Translations under genes and position numbers: made by a program
Notes under the pieces: generated by a model
Databases searched by the model: none
Told to the model about the DNA's origin: nothing
The model's input: the letters and a program-made list of their open reading frames with translations, nothing else
DNA from: Rhizobium sp. NFR03
GTDB lineage: Bacteria > Pseudomonadota > Alphaproteobacteria > Rhizobiales > Rhizobiaceae
NCBI RefSeq assembly: GCF_900111275.1
Contig: NZ_FOGR01000002.1
Location: 372,001-436,000, forward strand
Direction: 5' to 3'
Length of the DNA: 64,000 nt
Part shown: one piece after another, positions 55,867 through 64,000 of the stretch
Layout: each line of letters starts with the position of its first letter
How positions within the stretch are numbered: the stretch's first letter is position 1

Positions 55867-57684
55867 CTATTCCGCAGGCTTCGGTTTTCGCGAGAACAGG
55901 CCCTTGATATTGTCGAACAGCTCCACCCTGACGCCATGACGCTTCATGATGAAGGCCTGCTGGATCACGGAAAGCGTGTTGTTCCAGGCCCAGTAGATCA
56001 CGAGACCGGCCGGGAAGCTCGACAGCATGAAGGTGAAGACCACGGGCATCCAGGTGAAGAGCATGGCCTGCGTCGGATCGGGCGGCGTCGGGTTCATGCG
56101 CATCTGCAGGAACATGGTCACACCCATGATCAGCGGCCAGACGCCGATCATCAGCGCGTGCGGAACAGCGTATGGCAGGAGACCGAACAGGTTGAAGAGG
56201 GACGTCGGGTCCGGCGCGGACAGGTCCTGGATCCAGCCGAAGAACGGCGCGTGCCGCATTTCGATCGTGACGTAAATGACCTTGTAGAGCGCGAAGAACA
56301 CCGGGATCTGCAGGAGGATCGGCCAGCAACCCGCGATCGGGTTGATCTTCTCTTCCTTGTACAAAGCCATCATGGCCTGCTGCATGCCCATCCGGTCGTC
56401 GCCGAACTTCTTCTTCATCTCCTCCATTTTTGGCTGGATCTTCTTCATGTTCGCCATGGACGCATATTGCTTGCTGGCGAGCGGGAAGAAGAGCGCCTTG
56501 ACGACGATGGTGGTGAGAAGGATGGCGACGCCGAAATTGCCGAAGAAGCGGAAGAAGAAGTCCATCAGCTTGAACATCGGCTTGGTGATAAAGTAGAACC
56601 AGCCCCAGTCGATCAGCAGGTCGAACTTCGGAATGTTGTAGCTCGCCTCATAGCCATCGACGAGCGGCACCTGCTTGGCACCGGCAAAAACGAGGTTGTT
56701 CAGCGTCGTCGTCTGGCCGGGCGCAACGGTGATGGCATCCTGCTTGTAGTCGGCCTGATAGCGCGGCCGACCGTCCGTGAAGTGCGCAAAACGCGTCTCG
56801 TAAGGCGTTGCCTGCGGCGGGACGATGGTTGCCGCCCAGTATTTGTCGGTGATGCCGAGCCAGCCGCCGGTCGTCTTGCCCGGCTGTGCCGGTGCATTGT
56901 CCTCGACCTTGCTGTAGCTGACCTCTTCGAGGCCATGCTCGCCGATGACGCCGATAAAGCCTTCATGCAGGACGTAGACGCTCGGTGTGACCGGCTTGTT
57001 GAAGCGGGTCACACGACCATAGGTGGACAGCGCGATGGGTGCGCCCGTCGCGTTCTGGATCGTGTCGTCGATCTTGAACATGAAATGATCATCGATCGAG
57101 ATGACGCGGGTGAAGACCACGCCCTTCTCGTTGGTAAAGGTCAGCGTGACCGGCGTTGCCGTCGTCAGCTTCGCGCCCTCGGGCGCCGTCCAGACGGTGG
57201 ATGGGCCGGGTACCGCGCCGGTGGAGGCATCACCGACGTAACCGATTTCCGTGAAATAGCCGTCTGGCGTTTCGGCCGGGCTGAAGAGCGTGATGATCGG
57301 GCTCTTGTCGTCGACCGTCTCGTGATACTCCCGCAGCTTCAGGTCGTCGAGACGAGCGCCGGTGAGGTTGATCGAGCCGGACAGCGCCTGCGTGTCGATG
57401 ACGATGCGGGCAGAGCGGGCGATGGCCTCGTCGCGCGAAGCGCCCTGCGGCACGGCGCCGGGAACGGCGGTCGTGGCCGCGCCGGGAATGGCGCCCGGAA
57501 TCGAGCCATCGGTCGTGGCGGCGGGCGTCTGAGCCTGTTGCTGGGCCTGTTGCTGGGCTTGCACGGCTTCCTGCGCGACGCGTTCACGCTCCATCTTCGG
57601 ATTGATGTAGAGAAACTGCCAGGCAATGAGGATCAGCACCGACAGGCCGATCGCGATGAAATAGTTGCGGTTCTTGTCCATCAT
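55867..57684 (-). CDS. yidC: YidC membrane protein insertase
   Basis: The 605-residue inner-membrane protein has an N-terminal anchor (residues ~8-27), a large periplasmic beta domain (about 60-345) with an Ala/Gln-rich linker (QAQQQAQQQ), and the C-terminal five-helix insertase core ([49 protein letters not shown]). It inserts and folds membrane proteins with or without SecYEG. Its start overlaps the rnpA stop (ATGATG at 57684-57679; MDKNRNYF may start one codon later). Confidence 0.96.
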   Translation of the reverse strand: MMDKNRNYFIAIGLSVLILIAWQFLYINPKMERERVAQEAVQAQQQAQQQAQTPAATTDGSIPGAIPGAATTAVPGAVPQGASRDEAIARSARIVIDTQALSGSINLTGARLDDLKLREYHETVDDKSPIITLFSPAETPDGYFTEIGYVGDASTGAVPGPSTVWTAPEGAKLTTATPVTLTFTNEKGVVFTRVISIDDHFMFKIDDTIQNATGAPIALSTYGRVTRFNKPVTPSVYVLHEGFIGVIGEHGLEEVSYSKVEDNAPAQPGKTTGGWLGITDKYWAATIVPPQATPYETRFAHFTDGRPRYQADYKQDAITVAPGQTTTLNNLVFAGAKQVPLVDGYEASYNIPKFDLLIDWGWFYFITKPMFKLMDFFFRFFGNFGVAILLTTIVVKALFFPLASKQYASMANMKKIQPKMEEMKKKFGDDRMGMQQAMMALYKEEKINPIAGCWPILLQIPVFFALYKVIYVTIEMRHAPFFGWIQDLSAPDPTSLFNLFGLLPYAVPHALMIGVWPLIMGVTMFLQMRMNPTPPDPTQAMLFTWMPVVFTFMLSSFPAGLVIYWAWNNTLSVIQQAFIMKRHGVRVELFDNIKGLFSRKPKPAE

Positions 57685-58100
57685 TCTTTCCTGGAGCCGG
57701 CCGGCGGCCGTACCTGTTTCTGCCTGCCTTCGGGAGCGCCTTCGATTCGGGCGCCGAGCATCTTTGCCAGTCTGTCGAAGGGGACGCCAAGCACCTCGCG
57801 GCGCGCGACAATCACATAATCGTGGCCGGGTTTCATTGCAAACGCGGCTTGGAGTCTGACGGCCTCGCGCAAGCGGCGGCGCATGCGGTTCCGTTCCACC
57901 GCATTGCCATGCTTTTTCGTGACCGTGAAGCCGACGCGGGGAGGCTCGTCCGCCGCCTGTCTGTCGAGCACTTCGAGCAGGAAAACGGAGCCTTTCCGCT
58001 TCTCTCCTGCACGCACGGCAAGAAACTGCGGCCGGCTTTTCAGCCGCCCGACAGTTGGTTTGGGATTACCTGACGTCATGCGTCTGGGATCTCTTGTCAC
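57681..58100 (-). CDS. rnpA: Ribonuclease P protein component
   Basis: The 139-residue basic protein has the RNR motif as [19 protein letters not shown], preceded by [12 protein letters not shown], and ends in a basic tail. It helps the RNase P RNA cut tRNA 5' leaders. GTG at 58100 has a strong AGGAGG ribosome site 6-7 nt upstream; the internal ATG at 58079 has none. It follows rpmH by about 60 nt, the conserved order at the replication-origin-proximal cluster of many bacteria. Confidence 0.95.
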   Translation of the reverse strand: MTRDPRRMTSGNPKPTVGRLKSRPQFLAVRAGEKRKGSVFLLEVLDRQAADEPPRVGFTVTKKHGNAVERNRMRRRLREAVRLQAAFAMKPGHDYVIVARREVLGVPFDRLAKMLGARIEGAPEGRQKQVRPPAGSRKE

Positions 58101-58160
58101 CGGCAGCCTCCTGCAAGGCAGGAGAGCCGGCTATGGCGACGGCGCGGACGCCGTGTGCCA

Positions 58161-58298
58161 TTAGGCCGAAAGACGCTTGCGGCCGCGGGCGCGACGGGCA
58201 ACGATGACCTTGCGGCCGCCCTTGGTAGCAATACGCGCACGGAAGCCGTGACGACGCTTGCGAACAAGCTTGGAGGGTTGGTAGGTACGCTTTGTCAT
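58161..58298 (-). CDS. rpmH: Ribosomal protein L34
   Basis: The 45-residue, extremely basic protein begins [19 protein letters not shown] and ends GRKRLSA, the standard L34 sequence with one extra Thr after Met compared with the usual MKRTYQ. It is too short for most ORF cut-offs. It heads the rpmH-rnpA-yidC cluster. A promoter candidate lies about 130 nt upstream. Confidence 0.97.
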   Translation of the reverse strand: MTKRTYQPSKLVRKRRHGFRARIATKGGRKVIVARRARGRKRLSA

Positions 58299-58665
58299 TT
58301 ATTTTAATACCGCGGTGTGCGGCCCTTCTTGGGTTGCTTCCTTAAGCAAGCAGCGTTTCTGTCAAGGCACGGCAGAGCCGGCAAGCACGGAGCTCACCCG
58401 CCATTTGGTTCCCGGACGTGCGGCGGCTTATAAGAATAAAAGTGTCAAAGTCAATCGCCGGCCCGGTTTCAGGGCGTTTTTCACGCGATAAAGGGTCTTG
58501 GCTCAGGCGGTCTCGCTGCGGGTGCCCCTTGCGGCGGGGGCTGGCGTGTCCGATGAATCGCCCGCCTGCGCTACAACCTTGTTAACCAGTTACAGATAAT
58601 TTGCTCCCACATGCGTAGGAGGCGGGGACTCTCCTGCGGAAATACCGTTGGAGGGGACGCGGGCC
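58299..58665. other. Divergent intergenic region rpmH/chemoreceptor
   Basis: About 367 bases with no gene. It contains the A/T-rich block at 58427-58455 that looks like the rpmH promoter, a GC-rich part around 58460-58560, and close to the receptor an A/T-richer stretch ending in GATAAT (near 58595), a possible -10. No clear CtrA or sigma-54 site is visible. Confidence 0.5.
58427..58454 (-). promoter_or_regulatory. Sigma-70 type promoter for rpmH
   Basis: On the minus strand TTGACT (58454-58449), a 16-base spacer and TATAAG (58432-58427) form a strong vegetative promoter; a second overlapping TTGACA sits 6 bases further in. This gives a leader of about 120 nt before rpmH. Confidence 0.6.
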
Positions 58666-60765
58666 ATGCGCATACGCGGTAAGATTTCACTGATCGTCAT
58701 CGTCATGAGCGCGGTCACGCTTGTCGTCGCCGGGATGGCGCTTGCCGTCGTTGCCCGTTACGACACCCACCTTGCCGCCTATAAAAGCGCTTCCGAGCGC
58801 GCTTATAACGGCGAGAAACTCAACCGCCTCGTGACCGCCGTCGTCATGGATGCCCGCGGCATCTATGCTGCGCCCACGACGGAAAAGGCCGAGCCCTTTG
58901 CCGAGGGTCTGTTGAAGACGCTCGACAAGATCGACGTGCTCACCGCCGAGTGGCGTCCGCTCGTTCCGCAGGCGGATCTGCCGGCGTTCGAAGCGGTGGT
59001 CGCCCGTGCCGCCGAATTCCGCACGTTCCGCACCGAGACTGCGCGCCTTGCGCGTGCCGTTTCTGTCGAGGCTGCCAACGCCCAAGGGAATACCGATCAG
59101 AACCGCGCCAACCGCAAGGCTTTCCAGGCCGAGATCGATGCCGTCGTCACCAAGGACAAGGCCGATCTTGCCGACATTCAGGCCGGGATCGATGGCATCG
59201 GACGGCAGATGACCATCATGATCGCGGCGACCGCTCTTATTGGTCTCGCGGCTGGCCTGCTGGTTGCCGTCTCCATTGCCCGCCGCGAACTCAGCCGCCC
59301 CATCTCCGACCTGACCCGGTCCATGACGGCGCTTGCCGGAGGCGATCTCGATGTCGATCTTCCCCAGGCCCGGCGGTCTGACGAGATCGGCGAGATGGCG
59401 CGCGCCGTCGAGGTGTTCAGGAGCAACGGCCTGACAGCCCGGCGCACGAGCAGCGAAGACAGCGCTCTTCGCGAAAAGACAGCTGACCTGCAAGTCAGCA
59501 TGGCGCATGTCGTTGAAGCCGCCGCCGCCGGCGATTTCTCCCGCCGCATCACGCGAACCTACGGGGAGCCGAGCCTCGACCGCTTTGCCGGCGATATGAA
59601 CGAACTCGTCACAGCCGTCGATCGCGGTATCGGAGAGACCGGCCGCGTGATCGCAAGCCTTGCGCAGGGGGACCTGACCCAGCCGATGACCGGCGAGTTC
59701 CAGGGCGCGTTTGCAGACCTCCAGCGCAATGTGAACGAGACGCTCTCCGTTCTTCAGAGGACGCTGGGGGAGGTCCGCTCGACGACGCTCGAGATCACCG
59801 GAAATTCAAGCGAACTGCGTTCGGCCACCGATGACCTTGCCAAGCGTACCGAACAGCAGGCGGCTTCGCTGGAGCAGACATCGGCCTCACTCGGCCAGAT
59901 CACGGTTGCCGTCCAGACCTCGACGGAACGTGCCCAGGAAGCCACCGTCATCGTGACCCAGGCCAAGGAGGCCGCAGCCCAGTCCGGCACCGTCGTGCGC
60001 AGCGCGGTCGATGCCATGGGCCGGATCGAACAGGCCTCGAGCGAGATCGGTAAGATCACCAACGTCATCGACGAAATCGCTTTCCAGACCAATCTTCTCG
60101 CGCTCAATGCGGGCGTCGAAGCCGCACGCGCAGGCGAAGCTGGCAAGGGCTTTGCGGTCGTCGCCCAGGAAGTGCGGGAACTCGCCCAGCGGGCGGCACG
60201 CGCTGCCAAGGATATCAAGGTGCTCATCGCCAAGTCCGGTGCCGAAGTGTCCACCGGGGTGCAGCTCGTGCAGGAAACCGGGCAGGTTCTCGGAGAAATC
60301 GAAAGCCGCGTCCTCTCGATCACGGATCATATCCATTCGATCGCTGCCGCCGCACGTGAGCAGGCCACCGGCCTCGGCGAGGTGTCCTCGGCCGTGAACC
60401 AGATGGACAAGGTGACCCAGCAGAATGCCGCGATGGTGGAAGAGGCGAACGCCGCCACACACAGGCTTTCCACCGAGGCGGAAAACCTTGCGCAGATGAT
60501 CGGCCATTTCCGGCTGGATCAGAGCCGCCCTGTTGCTGCCTATGCGACGTCCAGCACGCGGTCTGCGCCGGCGGTTCGCCCGGCACCCGTGAAGGCCGCG
60601 CCGCTGCGCACAGTCGTGCCCAAACCCGTCTCGGCCACGTCCCGTCCTGTCGCGTCTCCAGCGCGCAAGATGATGGGCTCCGTTGCCCGCGCCTTCTTAG
60701 CCGGCCCCGCCACCCACGCCACACCGGCCCCCGCGGCCTCGCAGGATAACTGGGAGGAATTTTGA
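58666..60765 (+). CDS. Methyl-accepting chemotaxis protein with two HAMP units and CheR tether
   Basis: The 699-residue transducer has TM1 (about 8-29), a helical periplasmic domain of ~150 residues, TM2 (~183-204), a HAMP (RPISDLTRSMTALAGGDLDV), a second HAMP-like region (VIASLAQGDLTQPMTGEFQG) and a signalling domain with the conserved tip EIAFQTNLLALNAGVEAARAG split across glycines, then EEANAATHRL methylation helix. The C-terminus is a Pro/Ala-rich linker ending NWEEF, a CheR/CheB-binding pentapeptide. The ATG at 58666 follows TTGGAGGGGACGC. No other che genes are near. Confidence 0.93.
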   Translation: MRIRGKISLIVIVMSAVTLVVAGMALAVVARYDTHLAAYKSASERAYNGEKLNRLVTAVVMDARGIYAAPTTEKAEPFAEGLLKTLDKIDVLTAEWRPLVPQADLPAFEAVVARAAEFRTFRTETARLARAVSVEAANAQGNTDQNRANRKAFQAEIDAVVTKDKADLADIQAGIDGIGRQMTIMIAATALIGLAAGLLVAVSIARRELSRPISDLTRSMTALAGGDLDVDLPQARRSDEIGEMARAVEVFRSNGLTARRTSSEDSALREKTADLQVSMAHVVEAAAAGDFSRRITRTYGEPSLDRFAGDMNELVTAVDRGIGETGRVIASLAQGDLTQPMTGEFQGAFADLQRNVNETLSVLQRTLGEVRSTTLEITGNSSELRSATDDLAKRTEQQAASLEQTSASLGQITVAVQTSTERAQEATVIVTQAKEAAAQSGTVVRSAVDAMGRIEQASSEIGKITNVIDEIAFQTNLLALNAGVEAARAGEAGKGFAVVAQEVRELAQRAARAAKDIKVLIAKSGAEVSTGVQLVQETGQVLGEIESRVLSITDHIHSIAAAAREQATGLGEVSSAVNQMDKVTQQNAAMVEEANAATHRLSTEAENLAQMIGHFRLDQSRPVAAYATSSTRSAPAVRPAPVKAAPLRTVVPKPVSATSRPVASPARKMMGSVARAFLAGPATHATPAPAASQDNWEEF

Positions 60766-60890
60766 GGAGACCTGTGTCGGTAAGCCTCAGCTCTCCTGCT
60801 TGGACATTCGGCAGGTGTGACCTATAATTCGCGCAATGCGCCGATGAACGGCCGGTTGTGTCCGGCAGGCCGGCGCCATGGGAACGCTGA

Positions 60891-62372
60891 ATGTCGATGG
60901 ACGCCATGAACGGGACGGCTCTGGATGAGCCGCAGCTGCGCTCGGGGTTTCTGCGCGGCCTTTCCGGCAAGCTCCTGCTGCTGACGATCCTGTTCGTCAT
61001 GATCGCCGAAATCCTGATTTTCGTGCCGTCCGTGGCGAATATGCGGCTGCGCTGGATGCAGGACAGGCTGAATACGGCGGCGGCAGCGGCCGTCGTGGTG
61101 GATGGCCTTCAGAACATGCAGCTATCCGGCCCCGTGCGGGAGGATACGCTGATGGCGACGGGAACCAAGGCGATCGCCTTGCGCCGTGCCGAGGAATCCC
61201 GCCTGATTGCGGCCACCGAGATGCCACCCGAAGTGGATGCGAAGTTCGACGTGGCCAATACCGGTGCCGTCGGTGCTATCCGCGATGCATTCGATACGCT
61301 GCTCTTCGGCGGCGATCGCACCATCCGCTTCTACGGGCCCATCGGCGAAAGCGATACGCTGATCGAGCTGGTCATGGACGAACGGAGCCTGCGCAAGGCG
61401 ATGCTCGTCTATGCGCGTTCCGTCTTCCTCGTCTCCATTGGCATTTCTCTTTTTACCGCAACCCTGATCTTCTTCGTCATCAACCGTGTGATGATCGCGC
61501 CCATCCGCCGAATGACCGCGAGCATGCGGGATTTCGCGGCCGACCCCGCCGATCCGCGGCGCGTAATGGGACCCTTGCGCGGTCACGACGAGCTCGCCAT
61601 GGCCGGCCGCCATCTCGCCGCCATGCAGACGCAACTGCAAAAGACCCTGAAACAGCAGAAGAATCTTGCCGATCTCGGTCTCGCCGTGTCCAAGATCAAT
61701 CACGACATGCGCAACATCCTCTCTTCGGCACAGCTCCTCTCCGACCGGTTGGCCGATGTGGACGATCCCGTGGTGAAGCGATTTGCCCCGACGCTGCTGC
61801 GCACCATCGACCGTGCCGTCGGGTATACCAGCGAAGTGCTGGAATATGGCCGCACGACGGAGCCGGAACCGCGGCGCCGCTTTCTTGCCCTGCGTCCGCT
61901 GGTGGAGGACGTCGGCGAAGTCCTGGCCATCGATCCGAAGTCGGGTATCGGCTTCGTCATCGTTGTTCCCGACGATCTGGAGGTCGATGCGGATGGGGAG
62001 CAGCTTTTCCGCGTTGTGCACAACATCTGCCGCAACGCCGTTCAGGCGCTGGTCAACGAGAATGATCCCGGCAACCCGGTGCGCAACGTCACCGTCTCCG
62101 CCATGCGCACCGGCAGCGTGGTCAGCATCACAGTGGATGATACCGGCCCCGGCATGCCGAGGAAGGCGCGGGAGAACCTGTTTGCTCCCTTCAGAGGCTC
62201 AGCGCGCTCGGGTGGCACCGGCCTCGGCCTCGCCATTGCCCGCGAACTGGTGCTCGCGCACGGCGGCACCATCGCGCTGGTGGAAAAGGCGACACCCGGC
62301 ACCCTGTTCCGTATCGAGCTTCCCGATCGTCCTGTGCCCCTTGATGCCTTCCGCTCGCAGGGACGAACCTGA
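60891..62372 (+). CDS. Membrane sensor histidine kinase with HAMP
   Basis: The 493-residue protein has two membrane helices (about 27-48 and 177-198) enclosing a ~125-residue periplasmic domain I do not recognise. HAMP follows (MIAPIRRMTASMRDF), then HisKA with H271 in SKINHDMRNILSS and HATPase motifs NICRNAVQAL, DTGPGMPRKA and GGTGLGLAIAREL. No response regulator is adjacent. It lies 125 nt after the chemoreceptor, and the two could share signals by proximity only. Confidence 0.88.
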   Translation: MSMDAMNGTALDEPQLRSGFLRGLSGKLLLLTILFVMIAEILIFVPSVANMRLRWMQDRLNTAAAAAVVVDGLQNMQLSGPVREDTLMATGTKAIALRRAEESRLIAATEMPPEVDAKFDVANTGAVGAIRDAFDTLLFGGDRTIRFYGPIGESDTLIELVMDERSLRKAMLVYARSVFLVSIGISLFTATLIFFVINRVMIAPIRRMTASMRDFAADPADPRRVMGPLRGHDELAMAGRHLAAMQTQLQKTLKQQKNLADLGLAVSKINHDMRNILSSAQLLSDRLADVDDPVVKRFAPTLLRTIDRAVGYTSEVLEYGRTTEPEPRRRFLALRPLVEDVGEVLAIDPKSGIGFVIVVPDDLEVDADGEQLFRVVHNICRNAVQALVNENDPGNPVRNVTVSAMRTGSVVSITVDDTGPGMPRKARENLFAPFRGSARSGGTGLGLAIARELVLAHGGTIALVEKATPGTLFRIELPDRPVPLDAFRSQGRT

Positions 62373-62533
62373 GTCCACAATCTACCGTCATCTCGTCGTT
62401 ATGAAGAAATAAAACGATTTCAGGTAGATAGGAAATCTCCGACGCAAAATTCCGGAAATTTTCCGAAATTGGCTTGCATTCGTTTCTCCCAGGCTTTAGA
62501 GGATCGCCACGCACACAGCAGACGCTGTTGCAC

Positions 62534-62610
62534 GCACCCGTAGCTCAGCTGGATAGAGCATCAGACTACGAATCTGAGGGTCGGACGTTCGAATCGTTCC
62601 GGGTGCGCCA
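62534..62610 (+). tRNA. tRNA-Arg (anticodon ACG)
   Basis: Acceptor GCACCCG pairs with CGGGTGC. The D-arm is GCTCAGCTGGATAGAGC, the anticodon arm TCAGA-CTACGAA-TCTGA with ACG (read as ICG after deamination), and the T-arm GGACG-TTCGAAT-CGTTC; CCA is encoded. It decodes CGU, CGC and CGA arginine codons. No integrase or duplicated 3' end follows. Confidence 0.97.
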
Positions 62611-62657
62611 CTTCTTCTCCCCAAGCAAATCATGATGATACGGCCACCGCAAAGCAT

Positions 62658-62810
62658 TCAGCGCTTGCCGTAGAGATCCTCGACCTTGTCGTCCTGTCGC
62701 TCTTTCTCGGCTCGCGACAGCTTGCGCTGGCTGGCGAGGCCGTAGGCGAGCGCAAGGCCGAGAATGGCCGCGCCACCAGCGGTGGCGAATAGCCAGATAT
62801 AGTTTTCCAT
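62658..62810 (-). CDS. Small single-pass membrane protein
   Basis: The 50-residue product has one membrane helix (about residues 5-24; IWLFATAGGAAILGLALAYG) and a charged tail (RAEKERQDDKVEDLYGKR). It looks like a short YtxH or CcoQ-like anchor but I do not recognise it. The ATG at 62810 is backed by AAGGAGATAAGC, a strong ribosome site. It lies 47 nt past tRNA-Arg on the other strand and 34 nt from the DUF1810 stop. Confidence 0.72.
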   Translation of the reverse strand: MENYIWLFATAGGAAILGLALAYGLASQRKLSRAEKERQDDKVEDLYGKR

Positions 62811-62844
62811 GCTTATCTCCTTTGATGTGGGGGCCAGAACAGGT

Positions 62845-63330
62845 TCATCGTCCGCCCGTCGAAGCATGCAGACGGGCAGGACGGACAGTTACAGGCTTGA
62901 GCAGGTCCAGGGTGCGCTGATCCGGCTTGCCGCTGAAGTATCGCTTCAAGGCCGTCTCGAACGGTGCTGCATCACCACCTGCCTCGATTGTGGCGCGGGA
63001 AAACAGCGTCATGGACGAGCGGAATTTCAGGTCGTCCGGGCTGGAAAAGATGGAGCGTGCCGTCAATGCATCGTCGAGCCCGTTCACCGTCGTCGTGCAC
63101 TCCAGCAATCGTCCGCCGAGCAGCGGATGCTCCAGATACGCCTGCGCTTCCGCCAGCCCTGAAATGGCAAAGTGCCGTGCTGTTGGGGAAGACCCCAGAC
63201 CCTCGATCTGCGGAAAGACGAACCACATCCAGTGCGACCGCTTCTCTCCTGCCGCGAGTTCGTTGAGCGCCTGACGATAGACGCGCGACTGTGCCTCGAT
63301 GAAGCGGGTGAGGTGGAAGGGATCTTTCAT
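62845..63330 (-). CDS. DUF1810 family protein
   Basis: The 161-residue protein of unknown function is identified by FHLTRFIEAQSRVYRQALNEL, HWMWFVFPQIEGLGSSPTA and LKRYFSGKPDQRTLDLL, the features of calpastatin-like DUF1810. No catalytic residues are known. The start at 63330 has an AGGAGACCGCC site. It is in line with the small membrane protein gene downstream. Confidence 0.9.
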   Translation of the reverse strand: MKDPFHLTRFIEAQSRVYRQALNELAAGEKRSHWMWFVFPQIEGLGSSPTARHFAISGLAEAQAYLEHPLLGGRLLECTTTVNGLDDALTARSIFSSPDDLKFRSSMTLFSRATIEAGGDAAPFETALKRYFSGKPDQRTLDLLKPVTVRPARLHASTGGR

Positions 63331-63413
63331 GGCGGTCTCCTGAATGTCAGGTATGACTAACCATCTTGCAGGCCGTTTGTTCGGCCTGTCGATCTTGGGA
63401 CGATTCCGAGATC

Positions 63414-64000
63414 CTACACCGCGAGATCATTGTCGAACCGTAGGATCGAACGCCCGCTTGTCACGTCGCTTGCCAGCAGCCTTGCCTGATCGCGCACGCC
63501 CTCCGGCACATCAATGACCAGATCGGCGCCCGTCGCGGTGAAAACCTCCTCGATGACGATGCCCCCGAGGCTCACAAGGCGCGCCTTGACCAGCGCGAGG
63601 TCTGCAAATGCAACACGCAGGAGGCCGCGCGCCATCGCGATGTGCTCGATGCGTTCCGCCCCATGAAGCGCCATGGCTGCCGTACCGCCATAGGCGCGCA
63701 TGAGCCCGCCACTGCCGAGCAGGATGCCGCCGAACCAGCGGATGACAAGGACGACGACATGATCGAGCCCTTGCCCGTCAATTGCCTGCAGAATAGGTTT
63801 GCCGGCAGTACCTCCCGGTTCCCCATCGTCGTTGAAGCGATAGGTCTGTCCGACCCGCCAGGCCCAGCAATTGTGCGTGGCGGTTGGATCCGACTGCGCG
63901 TCGAGAAACGCGCGTGCCTCCGCCTCGTCGGCAATCGGCGCGCAATGCGCGAGAAACCGGCTCTTCTTGATTTCCTGATGGAAACTATGCGGTCGGGCAA
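63414..64000 (-). CDS. YigZ/IMPACT-family protein (5' end outside the window)
   Basis: The C-terminal ~194 residues remain; the N-terminus is cut by the right edge. Reading the minus strand from 63998 gives SRFLAHCAPIADEAEARAFL, DDGEPGGTAGKPIL and VVVLVIRWFGGILLG, the UPF0029 N-terminal domain of YigZ, then a C-terminal DUF1949-like part. The two partial frames in this area belong to one gene. The family is linked to ribosome regulation (IMPACT in eukaryotes), but its bacterial role is unsettled. Confidence 0.9.
   Translation of the reverse strand, partial: ARPHSFHQEIKKSRFLAHCAPIADEAEARAFLDAQSDPTATHNCWAWRVGQTYRFNDDGEPGGTAGKPILQAIDGQGLDHVVVLVIRWFGGILLGSGGLMRAYGGTAAMALHGAERIEHIAMARGLLRVAFADLALVKARLVSLGGIVIEEVFTATGADLVIDVPEGVRDQARLLASDVTSGRSILRFDNDLAV

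Noticed and set aside
58575-58600. A CtrA site in front of the chemoreceptor
   Set aside because: Only one TTAA with a poor second half (GTTAC at the wrong distance).
62534-64000. tRNA-Arg as an integration site of a mobile element
   Set aside because: No integrase, no repeated tRNA 3' end and ordinary genes downstream.

Overview
The window is GC-rich, densely packed chromosomal DNA from an alphaproteobacterium, almost certainly a member of the Rhizobiaceae (Rhizobium, Agrobacterium, Ensifer, Shinella and relatives). The evidence is the gene set and order: olsB next to a malic enzyme with a phosphotransacetylase-like tail (tme), then mutS, glnD and murJ; the miaB-phoH-ybeY-corC-lnt-phrR-metK-trmB string; a DUF1150 gene beside an hsp20; a dmeRF pair; and a RIME-like intergenic repeat. 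I saw no phage, transposase, plasmid function, CRISPR array or rRNA. This is core chromosome, and its interest lies mostly in regulation.

Layout. 1-3.3 kb: lptA (cut by the left edge) and lptC on the minus strand, divergent from sppA, ihfB and a LapA-like gene. 3.3-9.9 kb: a CoxG-like gene, two RNA methyltransferases and lspA joined by ATGA overlaps, a hybrid histidine kinase and olsB. 10-22.3 kb: tme (minus) opposite mutS, glnD-murJ (overlapping), a VOC protein, trpS and a universal stress protein. 22.4-31.3 kb: a NifU-like protein, tsaB, rimI, a PlsC-family acyltransferase, miaB, phoH, ybeY, corC and lnt, all plus strand. 31.4-34.1 kb: phrR, metK and trmB, separated by two strong terminators.

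34.1-39.8 kb: mostly minus-strand genes, namely an EamA transporter, DUF1150, hsp20 with a heat-shock promoter and a predicted ROSE RNA thermometer, a YqjD-like stress protein, ribokinase and rmuC; a nucleoside hydrolase lies on the plus strand. 39.9-45.5 kb: def-fmt-truA convergent with a membrane protein and dapE, then the Ni/Co resistance pair dmeR-dmeF with a visible operator. 45.6-53.5 kb: an aldo/keto reductase, a GAF histidine kinase, dapD, a LOG-family protein, a general-stress flavin-type protein, a four-EF-hand secreted protein, a HAD nucleotidase, a variant histidine phosphatase and argB.

53.6-64 kb: an orphan anti-sigma-like membrane protein, a Tat-exported MsrB, the rpmH-rnpA-yidC-engB cluster (minus), a chemoreceptor with a CheR-tether tail, a two-TM histidine kinase, tRNA-Arg(ACG), a small membrane protein, a DUF1810 protein and a YigZ-family gene cut by the right edge.

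Themes. Envelope biogenesis recurs (LPS transport, lipoprotein maturation by LspA and Lnt, YidC, MurJ, ornithine lipid and phospholipid acylation), as do translation and RNA maturation (MiaB, TsaB, RimI, YbeY, TrmB, TruA, Def, Fmt, RnpA, L34) and stress responses (Hsp20, YqjD, PhrR, MsrB). The most distinctive signals are the ROSE thermometer at 35994-36015, the DmeR operator at 44177-44193, the palindrome upstream of metK at 31973-31992, the Pho-box-like or palindromic element upstream of olsB at 8859-8884, and several proteins with unusual motif changes.
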